Assembly (NCBI GenBank): GCA_026710155.1
Contig: JAPORQ010000026.1
Location: 42,155 to 106,154 of the forward strand
Origin: Paracoccaceae bacterium
GTDB lineage: Bacteria; Pseudomonadota; Alphaproteobacteria; Rhodobacterales; Rhodobacteraceae
DNA length: 64,000 nucleotides
Reading direction: 5' to 3'
Shown here one piece after another: positions 16,802-25,787 of the stretch. Positions within the stretch are counted from its first letter, which is position 1, and each line of letters opens with the position of its first letter. The position numbers were made by a program, and so were the translations under genes. The notes under the pieces were generated by a model, which saw nothing but the letters and a program-made list of their open reading frames with translations, was not told the DNA's origin and ran no database searches.

Positions 16802-17500
16802 TTAATTTCCCCCGGCGGAAGCGATTTCAACTTCCACCCCGGGCCCCATGGTGGAGCTGAGGGAAATGCGTTTGACATATTTTCCCTTGGCACCGGCAGG
16901 TTTTGCCCTGTTTACGGCACCAACAAAGGCAATTACATTTTCTACCAGTTGTTCTTCATTGAATGACGCCTTGCCAATTCCAGCATGAACGATGCCGGTT
17001 TTATCGACACGAAACTGAATTTCGCCTCCCTTGGCATTGGAGATGGCTTCCTTGAGGTTGGGAGTAACCGTTCCAACCCGGGGGTTGGGCATCAGGTTGC
17101 GAGGTCCCAGTATCTTACCCAGACGACCGACCAGCGGCATCATGTCAGGGGTTGCTATACAACGGTCAAAATCAATATTGCCACCCTGAATGGCTTCCAT
17201 CAGATCTTCAGCACCCACCACATCGGCGCCGGCCTCCTTGGCTTCCTCGGCCTTTTGATCTCTGGCAAAGACGGCAATCCTTATCTTTTTGCCTGTACCA
17301 TTTGGCAGATTGACGGTTCCCCGAACCATTTGGTCCGCGTGACGGGGATCAACGCTGAGATTGATGGCGATTTCCAAAGTTTCGTCAAACTTGGCCGTAG
17401 CACCTTCCCGAACGAGCCTAACTGCATCCTGGACTGAATTGGCCTGAAGACCGGTTATCTTTTTCCGGGCCTCCCTTATACGTTTTCCAGTACGAGCCAT
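16802..17500 (-). CDS. rplA: 50S ribosomal protein L1
   Basis: L1 forms the mobile stalk that handles E-site tRNA and represses the rplKA mRNA. The 232 residues match the family length. Motifs are [20 protein letters not shown] near the start, [20 protein letters not shown] in the middle and [16 protein letters not shown] near the end. Only three bases separate it from the rplK stop, so the two are translationally linked. Confidence 0.98.
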   Translation of the reverse strand: MARTGKRIREARKKITGLQANSVQDAVRLVREGATAKFDETLEIAINLSVDPRHADQMVRGTVNLPNGTGKKIRIAVFARDQKAEEAKEAGADVVGAEDLMEAIQGGNIDFDRCIATPDMMPLVGRLGKILGPRNLMPNPRVGTVTPNLKEAISNAKGGEIQFRVDKTGIVHAGIGKASFNEEQLVENVIAFVGAVNRAKPAGAKGKYVKRISLSSTMGPGVEVEIASAGGN

Positions 17501-17503
17501 TTG

Positions 17504-17932
17504 TTAGCCTTTCACTTCGATACCAAGGGATTTAGCTGATCCCATGATAATATTCATTGCACCTTCAACTGAGACGGCATTCAAATCCTTCATTTTCAAC
17601 TCTGCAATTTCCCTGAGTTGCTTGGTCGTAATTGATCCAATGGTTTCCCTGCCGGGAGTATTTGCACCCGAATCAAGATTGGCAGCCTTTTTCAGATAAT
17701 ATGAGGCTGGAGAAGTCTTGATCTGGATGGACAGTGATTTGTCCTGATAATACGAAATTATGGTAGGACAGGGTGTACCCGGTTCCAAATCCGCTGTCTG
17801 GGCATTGAAAGACTTGCAGAAGGCCATGATGTTCAACCCTCGCTGACCCAGCACCGGTCCAACGGGTGGTGCCGGCGAGGCTTTGCCGGCAGGCACCTGG
17901 ATTTTGATTTGACCTGCTAATTTTTTTGCCAT
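17504..17932 (-). CDS. rplK: 50S ribosomal protein L11
   Basis: L11 binds the GTPase-associated 23S rRNA region and is needed for RelA activation. The 142-residue product has the proline-rich N-terminal linker [20 protein letters not shown] and the C-terminal RNA-binding motif [20 protein letters not shown], then [13 protein letters not shown]. It sits 19 bases after nusG in the usual order. Confidence 0.98.
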   Translation of the reverse strand: MAKKLAGQIKIQVPAGKASPAPPVGPVLGQRGLNIMAFCKSFNAQTADLEPGTPCPTIISYYQDKSLSIQIKTSPASYYLKKAANLDSGANTPGRETIGSITTKQLREIAELKMKDLNAVSVEGAMNIIMGSAKSLGIEVKG

Positions 17933-17951
17933 GGTGATACTCTAAATTAAA

Positions 17952-18485
17952 TTAATTATCCTTGGTTACCTGATCAAAGCTCAGTTCAGTCTGCGTAACC
18001 CGACCGAAAATTGACACACCGATAATGACTCTGGAATTGTCACTGTCAACATCCTCAACCATTCCGTTCCAGCCTTCAAACGGTCCGTCCGTCACCAAAA
18101 CCTTGTCTCCTACTTCAAAGGTAATCAGGGCCCTAGGCTGAATTTGTCCCTCGCTGGCCCGGTTAAGTATGTCATTGACCTCGTTTTCATTGAGGGCGGA
18201 TGGATTTCCACGTGGTCCCAGAAACCCTGCCACACGGTTGATTTCATTGATGAGATGGTAGGCTTCATCCGACATTTCCATCCTGATCAGGACATAGCCC
18301 GGCATGAATCTTCGTTCACGCTCCGCCCTTTTGCCCCGCCGAATTTCGACAACATTTTCGACCGGGACCACAATTTCCTGAATGGAATCGGCCAAGCCGG
18401 CTTTTTCGGCATTTGCCCTGATTGTTTCAGCAATCTTCTTTTCATAGTTTGAGGCTACGCTTATTGAATACCAACGGAGTGTCAC
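17952..18485 (-). CDS. nusG: Transcription termination/antitermination factor NusG
   Basis: NusG binds the RNA polymerase clamp through its NGN domain and bridges to Rho or S10 through a KOW domain. The 177 residues show the NGN part (RWYSISVASNYEKKIAETIR, RRFMPGYVLIRMEMSDEAY, GFLGPRGNPSAL) and the KOW motif FEVGDKVLVTDGPFEGWNG. The start is a GTG, the only sensible initiation codon before RWYS; the ribosome site (AAGAAAG) is weak. A terminator-like hairpin lies just upstream, which is unusual. Confidence 0.97.
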   Translation of the reverse strand: MTLRWYSISVASNYEKKIAETIRANAEKAGLADSIQEIVVPVENVVEIRRGKRAERERRFMPGYVLIRMEMSDEAYHLINEINRVAGFLGPRGNPSALNENEVNDILNRASEGQIQPRALITFEVGDKVLVTDGPFEGWNGMVEDVDSDNSRVIIGVSIFGRVTQTELSFDQVTKDN

Positions 18486-18535
18486 GGGATTTTTCTTTCT
18501 TGAGTATTGCCTAATGGTTATTCAACGTTACAAGC

Positions 18536-18563
18536 AAAAAAAGACGCACCTTGCGAGGATGCG
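18536..18563 (-). terminator. Intrinsic-terminator-like hairpin between secE and nusG
   Basis: On the minus strand CGCATC pairs with GGTGCG (one G-U pair) across a short loop, and the next bases are TCTTTTTTT, an intrinsic terminator layout. It lies about 50 bases before the nusG start codon. Read on the plus strand the same stem is followed by TTATTTTTTTT, so it could work in both directions. If active, it would separate secE transcription from nusG-rplK or act as an attenuator. Confidence 0.6.
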
Positions 18564-18650
18564 CTTATTTTTTTTCAGCGGGACGATTCCCATATAGAAT
18601 TATATTTACAAAGTCAAGAGAAAAAAACAAACCAATCAATTCATTTTCTA

Positions 18651-18848
18651 TCAAAACAATCCCAGCAATCCCGTTAAACCCAAACGAATGACCTGATCCA
18701 CCAGGAAAAAAAACAAGGAAGCAACGGTAGCCATAAGGAATACCATTCCGGTCGTAACCAGCAAATCACGTCGACTGGTCCAGACAATTTTCGAAACCTC
18801 GGTTCTAACCTGTTGAGCAAACAGGAGGATAGATTTAATAAAGGCCAT
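18651..18848 (-). CDS. secE: Protein translocase subunit SecE
   Basis: SecE is the clamp of the SecYEG channel. From the ATG giving MAFIKSILLFAQQVRTEVSK the product is 65 residues, typical for single-span SecE. It has an amphipathic helix with RTEVSKIVWTSRRDLL, including the conserved VW-(P/T)-(S/T)-R-x-(E/D) motif, then one transmembrane helix VFLMATVASLFFFLVDQVI. GAGG lies 8 bases upstream of this ATG. A longer start 11 codons upstream has no support. Confidence 0.93.
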   Translation of the reverse strand: MAFIKSILLFAQQVRTEVSKIVWTSRRDLLVTTGMVFLMATVASLFFFLVDQVIRLGLTGLLGLF

Positions 18849-19079
18849 TCTATAATCCTCATAATTTTCGGGAATAATCATGTAATATTACAGGATTACT
18901 TCTTCAAGTTTTAGGGATTCTACCGATATTGGGTGAAGAATACGCAAGATAGCGCTAAAGAATCAAAATTCAATACAGGGTGGCTAATTTTTACAGGCAT
19001 TACAAAATGCCATTTGATAAATTAATTTAAGAGTAAATTCACCCAATTCTACAAGAGGAAGTTTATTTCAGGTAAAACC

Positions 19080-20000
19080 ATGGGTTCAATTGTTATAATG
19101 TTGATTGCCTTGATAATTGATGCGCTTATTGGTGATCCAGAAGATCTATGGAAAAAAATACCCCATCCAGTCGTGCTGATGGGGAATCTAATCAAATACT
19201 TTGATCAGGAGTTTAATCACAAATCCGGCAGCAAAAGGAAGCAGGCAGGTCTCATAGGGATTATAGTCGGTTCAGCAGCATTTTCAATTCTGGGATTAAT
19301 CCTGGAAATGTTACCATTTATGATCATTGACATGATAATTATTGCCATATTTCTGGCCCAGAAAAGCCTGACAAGTCATGCGGAAGAAGTACTGGAAGCA
19401 TTGGGCTTAAGTTTGATGGAAGGGCGTCTTGCTGTAGCCAAGATAGTTGGCAGGGATACGTCCCACCTTAATGAATCAGAAGTGGTGAGAGCAACTGTTG
19501 AGAGTACGGCCGAGGGATTTCTTGACGGTGTTTTTGCTCCGATATTCTGGTATCTCGCCGCCGGATTACCGGGATTATTGGTTTACAAATTTGTCAACAC
19601 CGCTGACAGCATGATTGGTTACAGGAATGAGCGATATGAAGAGTTCGGATGGGCAACAGCAAAATTTGATGATATATTAAACTATGTTCCAGCCAGAATC
19701 ATTCCTTTCATGATAGGCATTACCCAATTATCCCTTTCGCCAATCAAACTTGCTTTTGAAGACGGTTCAAGCCACTGTTCACTTAATGCCGGCTGGCCCG
19801 AGGCGGCATTTGCTTCAGCTCTCGGTATAGCACTTTCCGGTCCAAGGTCATATGATGGTGAATTGCGAGATTATCCTTTCATAAACCAAACTGGTCGTAT
19901 GGAGCTGATGCCAGAAGATATAAAGGATTGTATCAAGGTAGCCTGGAAGGGATGGGTTGCGTCTTTTGCTGTCCTGGTTGCTCTTTGGGTAGTATTTTAA
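19080..20000 (+). CDS. cobD: Adenosylcobinamide-phosphate synthase (CobD/CbiB family)
   Basis: This membrane protein attaches the aminopropanol (or its phosphate) arm to cobyric acid in cobalamin synthesis. The 306 residues contain several hydrophobic helices and the family blocks LIIDALIGDPEDLWKKIPHP, HPVVLMGNLI, VGRDTSHLNESEVVRATVES, EGFLDGVFAPIFWYLAAG, VNTADSMIGYRNERYEEFGW and LNAGWPEAAFASALGIAL. It is transcribed away from secE. No other cob genes are in the window and I see no cobalamin riboswitch upstream. Confidence 0.93.
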   Translation: MGSIVIMLIALIIDALIGDPEDLWKKIPHPVVLMGNLIKYFDQEFNHKSGSKRKQAGLIGIIVGSAAFSILGLILEMLPFMIIDMIIIAIFLAQKSLTSHAEEVLEALGLSLMEGRLAVAKIVGRDTSHLNESEVVRATVESTAEGFLDGVFAPIFWYLAAGLPGLLVYKFVNTADSMIGYRNERYEEFGWATAKFDDILNYVPARIIPFMIGITQLSLSPIKLAFEDGSSHCSLNAGWPEAAFASALGIALSGPRSYDGELRDYPFINQTGRMELMPEDIKDCIKVAWKGWVASFAVLVALWVVF

Positions 20001-20194
20001 GAAAAAAAGGAGGTTAACCGATTGCTTTTGTGGGCCGGAGTAAAATTCAACATATTATTCGTTCCAAAAAACTTCAGGAATAATGGGAGGTAATTATAAA
20101 CACTGTAGTGTATGTAATTTGCAATGGTTATCGCCATGAGTATGAAAAACAGCAATTGACCTTCATCATTGTATGGAAAAAATAATGGGCAATT

Positions 20195-21592
20195 ATGACT
20201 GATGCGCGAAATAAAATAACCCAGTTGACCTCAACTGGAGAGTCTGAAAAACTAGAATTCAAAAAAACAACCGGTGCAAAAAGGGAGGCTGCCAAGACAG
20301 TTTGTGCCATGCTCAACAAGAATGGAGGGCAATTGCTTTTTGGAGTCGCAGATAATGGTCAGGTACTCGGGCAACAAGTAAGCGCAAGTACAATCGAAAA
20401 GATAAGTGCAGAAATACAGCAGATAGAACCAAAGGCTTATCCTCTGATTGAAAGGATTCAGATCTCAGAAAAAACCGAAGTGATTATGGTGCAGATAAAT
20501 CATAGTCAATTGGCTCCTTACAGATATCGTGGTGTACCCTACATACGTGTAGGAAATACAACACAAATCATGTCAAATGATGAGTATACCCGCATGCTTT
20601 TCGAACGAATGCATAGCGAACAGCGTTGGGAAAACCAACCTGCTGAAGGATGGACAGTTGATGATTTAGACTTTACAGAAATACGAAACACTGTAGCAGA
20701 AGCTGTTAGAATCGGTAGATTGAATGAACCCGAAAGAGGTGATGCTAAAGATTTATTACGTGGATTGGGGTTATTTAGAGACGGTGTACTTTTTCGAGCT
20801 GCAGCAGTGTTATTTGGAAAAAAGGAGCGACTCGAATTTGAGATGCCCCAATGCTTGTTGCGTATTGCACGATTTAAAGGGCTTGATCGGTCAGAGTTTT
20901 TGGATAATCGGCAATTCATTGGCAATGCGTTTTCACTTCTTTCCAGGGCTGTAACCTTTCTCAATGATACATTTCCCATCGCCAGCCGTTTTGAGTCAGG
21001 TAAATTGGAACGTATTGATGAACCCCTATATCCACCTTTGGCAACTAGGGAAGCACTAGCAAATGCGTTTTGTCATCGAGACTACTCGATTGGGGGTAGT
21101 TCTGTTGGTCTTGCGGTTTATGATGATCGGTTGGAAGTGACGTCAACTGGCATACTTCACTTTGGACAGACTCCAGAAGATCTCTTTTTACCACACGAGT
21201 CACGGCCTTGGAATCCACTAATTGCACGTACGTTTTATATGCGAGGCATTATAGAGGAATGGGGCAGGGGAACAATTGAACTAGCTAACTTGGCAGTTGC
21301 AGCCGGCTTGCCTCACCCTGAGATAGAAGAACATGGAAACTGTGTAACTGTCCGCTTTCGAAGGTACAGTAGCGAAATCGCACAAGGACATAAACAAGGA
21401 TTGACGAATCAGCAAATAAAAATCTTACAACTCCTCAAATTCAAAGGTGCTTTACCACTTCGAGAAATTCATGCAACTCTGGGATTAAAGTTAAATAAGA
21501 GGGGATTAAGGGAGGATCTAAAGATTCTCAAGATTAAGGGACTGGTGGAATCAAGTGGAACTGGTAGAGGTTCACGGTGGCAACCACTTTAG
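20195..21592 (+). CDS. AlbA_2/Schlafen-type DNA-binding plus GHKL ATPase regulator-like protein
   Basis: This is a 465-residue protein of the common AlbA_2-HATPase_c_4 architecture. Residues about 10-120 form the AlbA_2 region, with GESEKLEFKKT and NKNGGQLLFGVADNGQVLG. Residues about 280-400 have a GHKL-like ATPase region with REALANAFCHRDYS, DDRLEVTSTG and EEWGRGTIELA. The C-terminus (about 405-460) looks like a winged helix. Such proteins are usually annotated as putative transcriptional regulators; some are linked to phage defence or stress, but the function is not fixed. A small palindrome, ACACTGTAGTGT, lies at 20100-20111 upstream and could be an operator. A decayed Fic gene follows. 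Confidence 0.85.
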   Translation: MTDARNKITQLTSTGESEKLEFKKTTGAKREAAKTVCAMLNKNGGQLLFGVADNGQVLGQQVSASTIEKISAEIQQIEPKAYPLIERIQISEKTEVIMVQINHSQLAPYRYRGVPYIRVGNTTQIMSNDEYTRMLFERMHSEQRWENQPAEGWTVDDLDFTEIRNTVAEAVRIGRLNEPERGDAKDLLRGLGLFRDGVLFRAAAVLFGKKERLEFEMPQCLLRIARFKGLDRSEFLDNRQFIGNAFSLLSRAVTFLNDTFPIASRFESGKLERIDEPLYPPLATREALANAFCHRDYSIGGSSVGLAVYDDRLEVTSTGILHFGQTPEDLFLPHESRPWNPLIARTFYMRGIIEEWGRGTIELANLAVAAGLPHPEIEEHGNCVTVRFRRYSSEIAQGHKQGLTNQQIKILQLLKFKGALPLREIHATLGLKLNKRGLREDLKILKIKGLVESSGTGRGSRWQPL

Positions 21593-21607
21593 GTGTTTAG
21601 CTTTAAC

Positions 21608-21905
21608 AATGGGCTGTCCCATTAACGGTTGAACTGTTCCATTCCCGCCAATCACCCGTGCGGCTGCGGTTAATGGCCTGTGCGATTGATAGCCATCCTG
21701 GTGGAATTACGCCTCATTCCGGTCAATTGGCCGTCCCATTCCTGCTAATGGGCTGTCCCATTAACGGTTGAACTGTTCCATTCCCGCCAATCACCCGTGC
21801 GGCTGCGGTTAATGGCCTGTGCGATTGATAGCCATCCTGGTGGAATTACGCCTCATTCCGGTCAATTGGCCGTCCCATTCCTGCTAATGGGCTGTCCCAT
21901 TAACG
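21608..21905. repeat. Tandem direct repeat, two 139-bp copies plus 20-bp partial third
   Basis: Two identical 139-bp units start at 21608 and 21747, and a third begins at 21886 but stops after 20 bases. Each unit opens with an inverted repeat, TAATGGGCTGTCCCATTA, and contains weaker internal variants (AATGGCCTGTGCGATT, ATTGGCCGTCCCATT), so it may itself have grown from a shorter motif. No copy encodes a recognisable protein. The last partial copy abuts the decayed Fic gene, whose expected N-terminal part is absent. Confidence 0.95.
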
Positions 21906-21907
21906 TA

Positions 21908-22538
21908 GGACAGTCCACCTACCATCCCATTGATAACCAACATGTATTGAAAGAAATTTTTGAACTTGTCCTTTTAAGGGCAAGAAATATTAAAGATCCA
22001 TTTGAAAAGTGTTTTTTTATTCTGGTACATTTATCTTATTTACAGGCTTTTGAGGATGTTAACAAACGTACCTCCCGACTTGCCTGCAATATTCCACTCA
22101 TAAAGCATAATTATTGTGCTCTGAGTTTTACAGATGTCCCCTTGATGGTTATACTAGGGCACTTCTGGTAATTTACGGGAATAACGAAATCGAACCGATG
22201 CGAGACCTATTTTATTGGGCTTATTCTCGTTCATGTCAACAATTTCGAGTAATGACTGAAACCAAGAATTAATTTGATCCTTACAGAATCAAAACACGTA
22301 ACCAAAGGAAGGAGGTAATGGGTGAAATTATTCGTTTAGGATTGCATGGAGTTGAATTGGAGAATTCTCCCGAAAGCATAAAATTCATAAATCCCAAAAA
22401 TTTATGGCCATCACCCTAACCGAACTTGATTATCTACATGAAGGTTCAATAGTAGGATTGGGTGTTTCATTGGAAGAGTTTAATACTTGGCTGGATGCAG
22501 TAAAAGAGAATGGTAACAATATGATCAACCCCCATTAA
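21908..22538 (+). pseudogene. Decayed Fic-family protein gene
   Basis: Fragments of one Fic-domain protein can be read in shifting frames. The first is PFEKCFFILVHLSYLQAF then EDVNKRTSRLACNIPLIKHN, where the usual family text is HLPYLQPFEDVNKR.SRLAANIPL. After a frameshift near 22143 come EIEPMRDLFYWAYSRSCQQF, an in-frame TAA, then FDPYRIKTRNQRKEEVMGEI. A final fragment in another frame reads TLTELDYLHEGSIVGLGVSL. The N-terminal half is absent, replaced by the tandem repeat. Fic enzymes usually AMPylate target proteins. This copy is clearly non-functional, with at least two frameshifts and one stop. Confidence 0.85.
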
Positions 22539-22644
22539 TCTCTAAAGACAAATCCTTGGTCCAAGAAAAGCTTAAAAGCTCTATTCCTGATTTTACCTCG
22601 GGAACCATAGCTCATATAACCTAGTTCCATTCCAATTTACCAAC

Positions 22645-23010
22645 ATTATTTAATTGATTTATTGAGCAATCTTGGCTGGATACGTGCATTCTCTGACCTG
22701 AACCGCAAATGTATCAAACTGATCTATTCATTGCGACTCTACTCCCATACACCAACTTTCTCAATCATCATTTTCCGGTCAGTTATGCGACTGGCCAAAC
22801 CAGATAGTGTGAAGACAATGCATTGATCTCAATCTGTTCAACCACTTGTCATGCTTTGTTATGTGATGAATCTCAAACCCTCAAACCGGTTGGCGGTTTT
22901 GGTCGGTTCAAGGATCATGTACAGGATTTACAACTTGTGGGTATTCAGGTTGTCCATGACCAGGACAGTCTTTCAGTCGGGGAAGCAGAAATCCGCCAGG
23001 TTGAGATCTT
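22645..23010 (-). pseudogene. Decayed IS630-family transposase
   Basis: Reading the minus strand in mixed frames gives LVMDNLNTHKL (the second catalytic Asp region of IS630/DDE_3 transposases). It is followed by pieces resembling RFEIHYTPKHGSWLNMAEIE (seen as EIHHITKHDKWLN and QIEINALSSHYL). A C-terminal part DRKMMIEKVGVWE then FRSENARIQPRLL matches the family end. Several stops and frameshifts interrupt it and I could not place its ends or inverted repeats. It differs from the intact IS630 element at the right side of the window. Confidence 0.7.
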
Positions 23011-23652
23011 TACATTACGCTATTGTCAATAACCAAGTTAAAAAATGCCAAAACATCTATACCAGACCCATCTAGCCAACATGGTTAATTCCAGTGAAAT
23101 TACAGTGGTGATCATTAACCCGACTGGTATTAAAACATTGTATCGGGAAAAGAAAAATCAGTGGGGAATTCGTGATAATGTGAGAAATCGGAATTGATAA
23201 ACTACAGTTTACATCAGCCAGAAAAAGGTCCAAGTATAGGATTAAACCGGCTCCTAACAACTGTCCAAAATTCGTTGCAAATGTTGAGGCACTTTAGGTA
23301 TCAGGTGAATTCTGTATTTTCTCCGGCCTGCCTTTCTTGAACCAGAACGAATACAAACGCCGAATAAGGGCAAGGTTGTTGTTCAAACTGAAAAGATAAA
23401 TTAACTGCTCTGAATGTTTCGTTGAGAACAATATAGATTCTGGATGATGATGTGAAAACGGCTATAGGTCAAGACAATGACCGCCATTTCAATCGTTATG
23501 GAATACTGGAGGCGATTCCTTATTTTCATTTTTAAGTGGGTTTGATGGACGGAAACAATTATCCGTCCAACTTATCAAACACACCGCTTTTGAACGGTGA
23601 TTTATTTACCGCAATTCAACTAATCTGACGGATCAATTGATTAAATACGGAC
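23011..23652. other. Non-coding stretch of about 640 bases
   Basis: This AT-rich stretch lies between the IS630 remnant and the hydrolase gene. The short open frames in it have no recognisable motif or ribosome site. It may hold more decayed transposon sequence from the adjacent remnant, but I see nothing I can assign. Confidence 0.5.
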
Positions 23653-24525
23653 TTACCTATTTAACCATGCACTTAGCGTTTCAAAGAATTCTTTCTCTTC
23701 TGTAATGAAAGGATAGTGTGCCGAGTTTTCGAAAATTTTCAGATCTGCATTGGGTATAAGGGATGCGATACGTTCACTCTGTTCGGCAGGAGTAATAGGA
23801 TCATATCGTCCTCCCAATACGAGGGACGGCGTGGAAACTTTGGAAAGTACCTCAAGCATATTGAAGCCGGCCAATAATGGATTAGCTGCATTCCACGCGC
23901 GATATTCATATATTGTTGAAGCATCAAGAGCTGCACCGATATCCTCATCGTAATCATAAAAATACATTTGTAAAATTTTGTTCCAATTTTCCTGCCATTC
24001 AGCGTTACTGGTCAGGGGGGCGCTGAATATTTTTCCGAAGGCTTGCATTTGCTCATCAGTACCTGAAACAGTGGGTTGATAATCAAACGCGGGAACCGTT
24101 GAGATTAGTATCAGCCCGTCTAGTCGATCCGGATATTTTTCAACAAATTTTTGCCCGATAAATCCTCCATATGAATGGCCCACCAATGTAAATGTTTCAT
24201 GGTTTAATTTGCTCATGAGTACAGCCGCGTCCGATGTAAGTCGATCAAAATTCATTTCATCGTAGTTTGCTGGTTTGGCTGAGCGACCATTACCAAAGTG
24301 ATCGTAATAGACCACGGTGTGTGTCTTTGAGAGAGTATCAAAATAAGGCTGCAAATAATCGTGACTTAGCCCGAGCCCTCCATGCATTACGAGGATTGCA
24401 GGTCCATCTCCGATGGATTCGTAGTAGATATCGGCTCCGTTAACTTCGATCATGTCTGCTGTTACTCCACCTGCAGCGAATAATGAGGCAAAGAGCGTTA
24501 CAAGGATTTTGATTCGTTTAAGCAT
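23653..24525 (-). CDS. Exported alpha/beta hydrolase, proline-iminopeptidase-like
   Basis: The 290-residue product starts with a likely signal peptide (MLKRIKILVTLFASLFAAGG, cleavage near residue 23), suggesting a periplasmic enzyme. The alpha/beta-hydrolase features are HGGLG (oxyanion strand), the nucleophile elbow GHSYGG (Ser about 120), the acid in LGGRYDPITP and the His in FENSAHYPF. The cap region between them is typical of the prolyl aminopeptidase/epoxide hydrolase group, but the substrate cannot be read from sequence. AGGAGG lies 8 bases before the ATG. It stands alone, with 365 bases to ubiG. Confidence 0.82.
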   Translation of the reverse strand: MLKRIKILVTLFASLFAAGGVTADMIEVNGADIYYESIGDGPAILVMHGGLGLSHDYLQPYFDTLSKTHTVVYYDHFGNGRSAKPANYDEMNFDRLTSDAAVLMSKLNHETFTLVGHSYGGFIGQKFVEKYPDRLDGLILISTVPAFDYQPTVSGTDEQMQAFGKIFSAPLTSNAEWQENWNKILQMYFYDYDEDIGAALDASTIYEYRAWNAANPLLAGFNMLEVLSKVSTPSLVLGGRYDPITPAEQSERIASLIPNADLKIFENSAHYPFITEEKEFFETLSAWLNR

Positions 24526-24890
24526 AAGAACTTCCTCCTAACATCCAAACGTTGTCTATGAAGGCATCTGCAAAAATTAAGGGCCAAGTTCGTAACGTTC
24601 AGGTGTTATATATTAGTAAATTAAAATCGTTGATTATCCAAAGGAATCTATTCAGAACCCTCAAAAATCTAAATATATTTTAGGTTAGAATGGCAGTTAA
24701 TGCAAATTGATACATCAAGCCAAATGCCTGAATGCAGCACTGACATAATAATGTAAATGTTTTCATTTGCTAAAGTTAGAGATGCATTACATTTGATTGT
24801 GATACCTGCATTGGGTTCTTTGGGGCACTTTCAGCACTAGACCATGATAGGTGCCCATTATATCTGTTCATTCATGATTCATTCGCCTGA
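24526..24890. other. Intergenic stretch upstream of hydrolase, no gene seen
   Basis: These 365 AT-rich bases between the 3' end of ubiG and the hydrolase start hold no supported reading frame. The hydrolase promoter should be here, but I see no convincing -35/-10 pair beyond AT-rich hexamers. Confidence 0.5.
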
Positions 24891-25652
24891 TTAAAGAACA
24901 ACACTTGTAGTGATGTAATTGACATCAAAATCCCTGTCTGAAATTGACCATTCCGAGAAAATGGGGTTGTATACAAATCCTTTCAAATCAACCATATCAA
25001 GCCCTGCATCAACAAGCATCCTCTTCAATTCCTCAGGCTTGACAAATTTACCCCAGTCATGAGTACCAACAGGGAGCATCCGGAGAAAATACTCTGCTCC
25101 AACTATCGCCATCATGAAACTCTTGGTGTTTCTGTTTAGGGTTGAGCAGATAAACATGCCCCCACCTGTTAGGAGTTTGCGACAGGAAAGAAGAAATTCC
25201 TGCGGGTCATGAACATGCTCGATTACCTCCAGGCAAAGCACTACATCGAATTTGACATCAGTTTTGGCAAGTTCCTCGGAAGATGTTTTCTCGTACTTGA
25301 TATCCAGACCAAGTTTTCTGGCATGTTCCTTGGCAACAAGAACATTTTGTTCAGCCACGTCAATTCCATGTACATTTGCTCCCAATCGTGCCATGGGTTC
25401 TGTAAGCAGCCCCCCGCCACAACCGATATCAAGAATGCTTAATCCCTTGAAAGGAAAGGTCTCTGTCAAGTTCCTATCAAATTCCAGCATGATTTGGCCG
25501 TTGATATAATCCAGACGGGTTGGATTCATCTGATGGAGCGGTCTGAATTGGCCCCTGGGATTCCACCATTCATTAGCCAGGGAATTGAATTTCCTGACCT
25601 CAGCTTCATCAACCGATTTCAAAACCGGGGATTCCTGTTTATTGATTTTCAT
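24891..25652 (-). CDS. ubiG: Ubiquinone biosynthesis O-methyltransferase UbiG
   Basis: UbiG performs both SAM-dependent O-methylations of ubiquinone synthesis. The 253 residues include the N-terminal family signature FNSLANEWWNPRGQFRPLHQ, the SAM-binding LDIGCGGGLLTEPMARLG (about 73-90), VEVIEH-type motif LCLEVIEHVHDPQEF, and LNRNTKSFMMAIVGAEYFLR then LPVGTHDWGKFVKPEEL. All point to UbiG and not to a generic methyltransferase. It is a single gene on the minus strand. Confidence 0.95.
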   Translation of the reverse strand: MKINKQESPVLKSVDEAEVRKFNSLANEWWNPRGQFRPLHQMNPTRLDYINGQIMLEFDRNLTETFPFKGLSILDIGCGGGLLTEPMARLGANVHGIDVAEQNVLVAKEHARKLGLDIKYEKTSSEELAKTDVKFDVVLCLEVIEHVHDPQEFLLSCRKLLTGGGMFICSTLNRNTKSFMMAIVGAEYFLRMLPVGTHDWGKFVKPEELKRMLVDAGLDMVDLKGFVYNPIFSEWSISDRDFDVNYITTSVVL

Positions 25653-25787
25653 GTGAACAAATCGTTTTGCATGCCTTAAATTAAAAGTTCGAAATCATTA
25701 AAGTGAATGGTTCAATTCTTTAATATACCATCGGTTAGGTAAATTTCCTTAACAAAATTCATTGGTTGAAAGGGCATCATTCAAGGA

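Noticed and set aside
18849..19079. Possible cobalamin riboswitch upstream of cobD
   Set aside because: The region is short and AT-rich and I find no B12-box (GCCACTG-like) or the conserved core of that riboswitch.
23011..23652. Several 60-75 codon frames between the IS630 remnant and the hydrolase
   Set aside because: None has a motif, ribosome site or conserved context; they are expected by chance in AT-rich decayed DNA.
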